Assembly (NCBI GenBank): GCA_020355945.1
Contig: CP070627.1
Coordinates: 6,739,377 to 6,751,950, forward strand
Direction: 5' to 3'
Source: Candidatus Aminicenantota bacterium
GTDB taxonomy: Bacteria; Acidobacteriota; Aminicenantia; UBA2199
Length of the DNA: 12,574 nt
The notes beneath the pieces are model-generated. The model had not been told where the DNA came from. It saw only the letters and a program-made list of their open reading frames with translations, and did not search any database. The translations under genes were made by a program, and so were the position numbers. Shown in pieces: positions 12,553-12,574 of the stretch (its first letter is position 1; each line of letters starts with the position of its first letter).

Positions 12553-12574
12553 ATGCTGCGCAAATCGTTTGTGT

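Larger units (their letters stand above)
12512..12574 (-). other. Leader of the NRPS gene; possible end of an upstream gene
   Basis: Only 63 bases precede the start. They contain a perfect 15-base palindrome at 12531-12545 and the ribosome binding site. No convincing -10/-35 promoter is visible. Two minus-strand frames are open from the window edge: one ends in TAA at 12527-12529, the other in a TGA at 12508-12510 that overlaps the start codon as ATGA. Either could be the tail of an upstream gene in the same operon, but the stretch is too short to tell. Confidence 0.4.

Noticed and set aside
12527..12574. Upstream gene ending in the leader
   Set aside because: Two frames are open to the window edge, but 15-21 codons overlapping a palindrome give no recognisable protein, so no CDS is called.

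Overview
The window is filled by one gene on the minus strand: the first 4170 codons of a giant non-ribosomal peptide synthetase (NRPS). It starts at an ATG at 12511 with a strong ribosome binding site and runs open off the left edge of the window inside its fourth adenylation domain. The reading frame stays the same at every landmark I checked (three condensation HHxxxD motifs, three carrier-protein serines, the methyltransferase SAM motif, the adenylation motifs), with no stop or frameshift. Long plus-strand open frames are antisense shadows. No tRNA, rRNA, IS element or CRISPR array was seen.

Layout in order of translation (right to left): a half condensation domain lacking the HHxxxDG lobe (11720-12511); module 1 A1-T1 (9854-11719); module 2 C2-A2-T2 (6500-9829); module 3 C3-A3-T3 (3236-6478); module 4 C4 and an A4 domain split by an inserted methyltransferase (1-3214). 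Specificity residues read by eye against GrsA give DVGEIGSIDK for A1 (ornithine), DLTKIGEVGK for A2 (asparagine), DAHFQAHVVK for A3 (most like the proline code but changed at several positions) and DGTITAE... for A4 (tyrosine; last positions outside the window). No epimerization domain is present, so the predicted partial product is all-L Orn-Asn-Pro-like-(methyl)Tyr, continued by sequence to the left. I do not recognise this order as a known compound.

The most unusual structure is at DNA level. Short tandem repeats and palindromes of a type usually found between genes sit in frame in loops of the enzyme. A1, A2 and A3 each carry about 17-32 extra residues in the same N-terminal loop, while A4 has none. 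One 24-bp palindromic element occurs twice, in opposite orientations: in the leader just upstream of the ribosome binding site and inside the A1 loop. A tandem heptamer (YCCATGC, four units) occurs in both the A2 loop and a C4 loop, in opposite orientations. Other inserts are 9-, 10- and 6-bp repeat arrays and a 35-bp palindrome. This looks like small repeat families that have spread through the gene and been tolerated where the protein accepts extra residues.

Organism: a bacterium of moderate to low GC (by eye) with canonical GGAGGT translation starts. The condensation domain openings (KKEYYPLSSAQKRLYFLQQ) and A-domain codes resemble those of Bacillota NRPSs. Repeat-rich giant NRPS genes also occur in uncultured phyla such as Candidatus Aminicenantes. 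The phylum cannot be fixed from this window.
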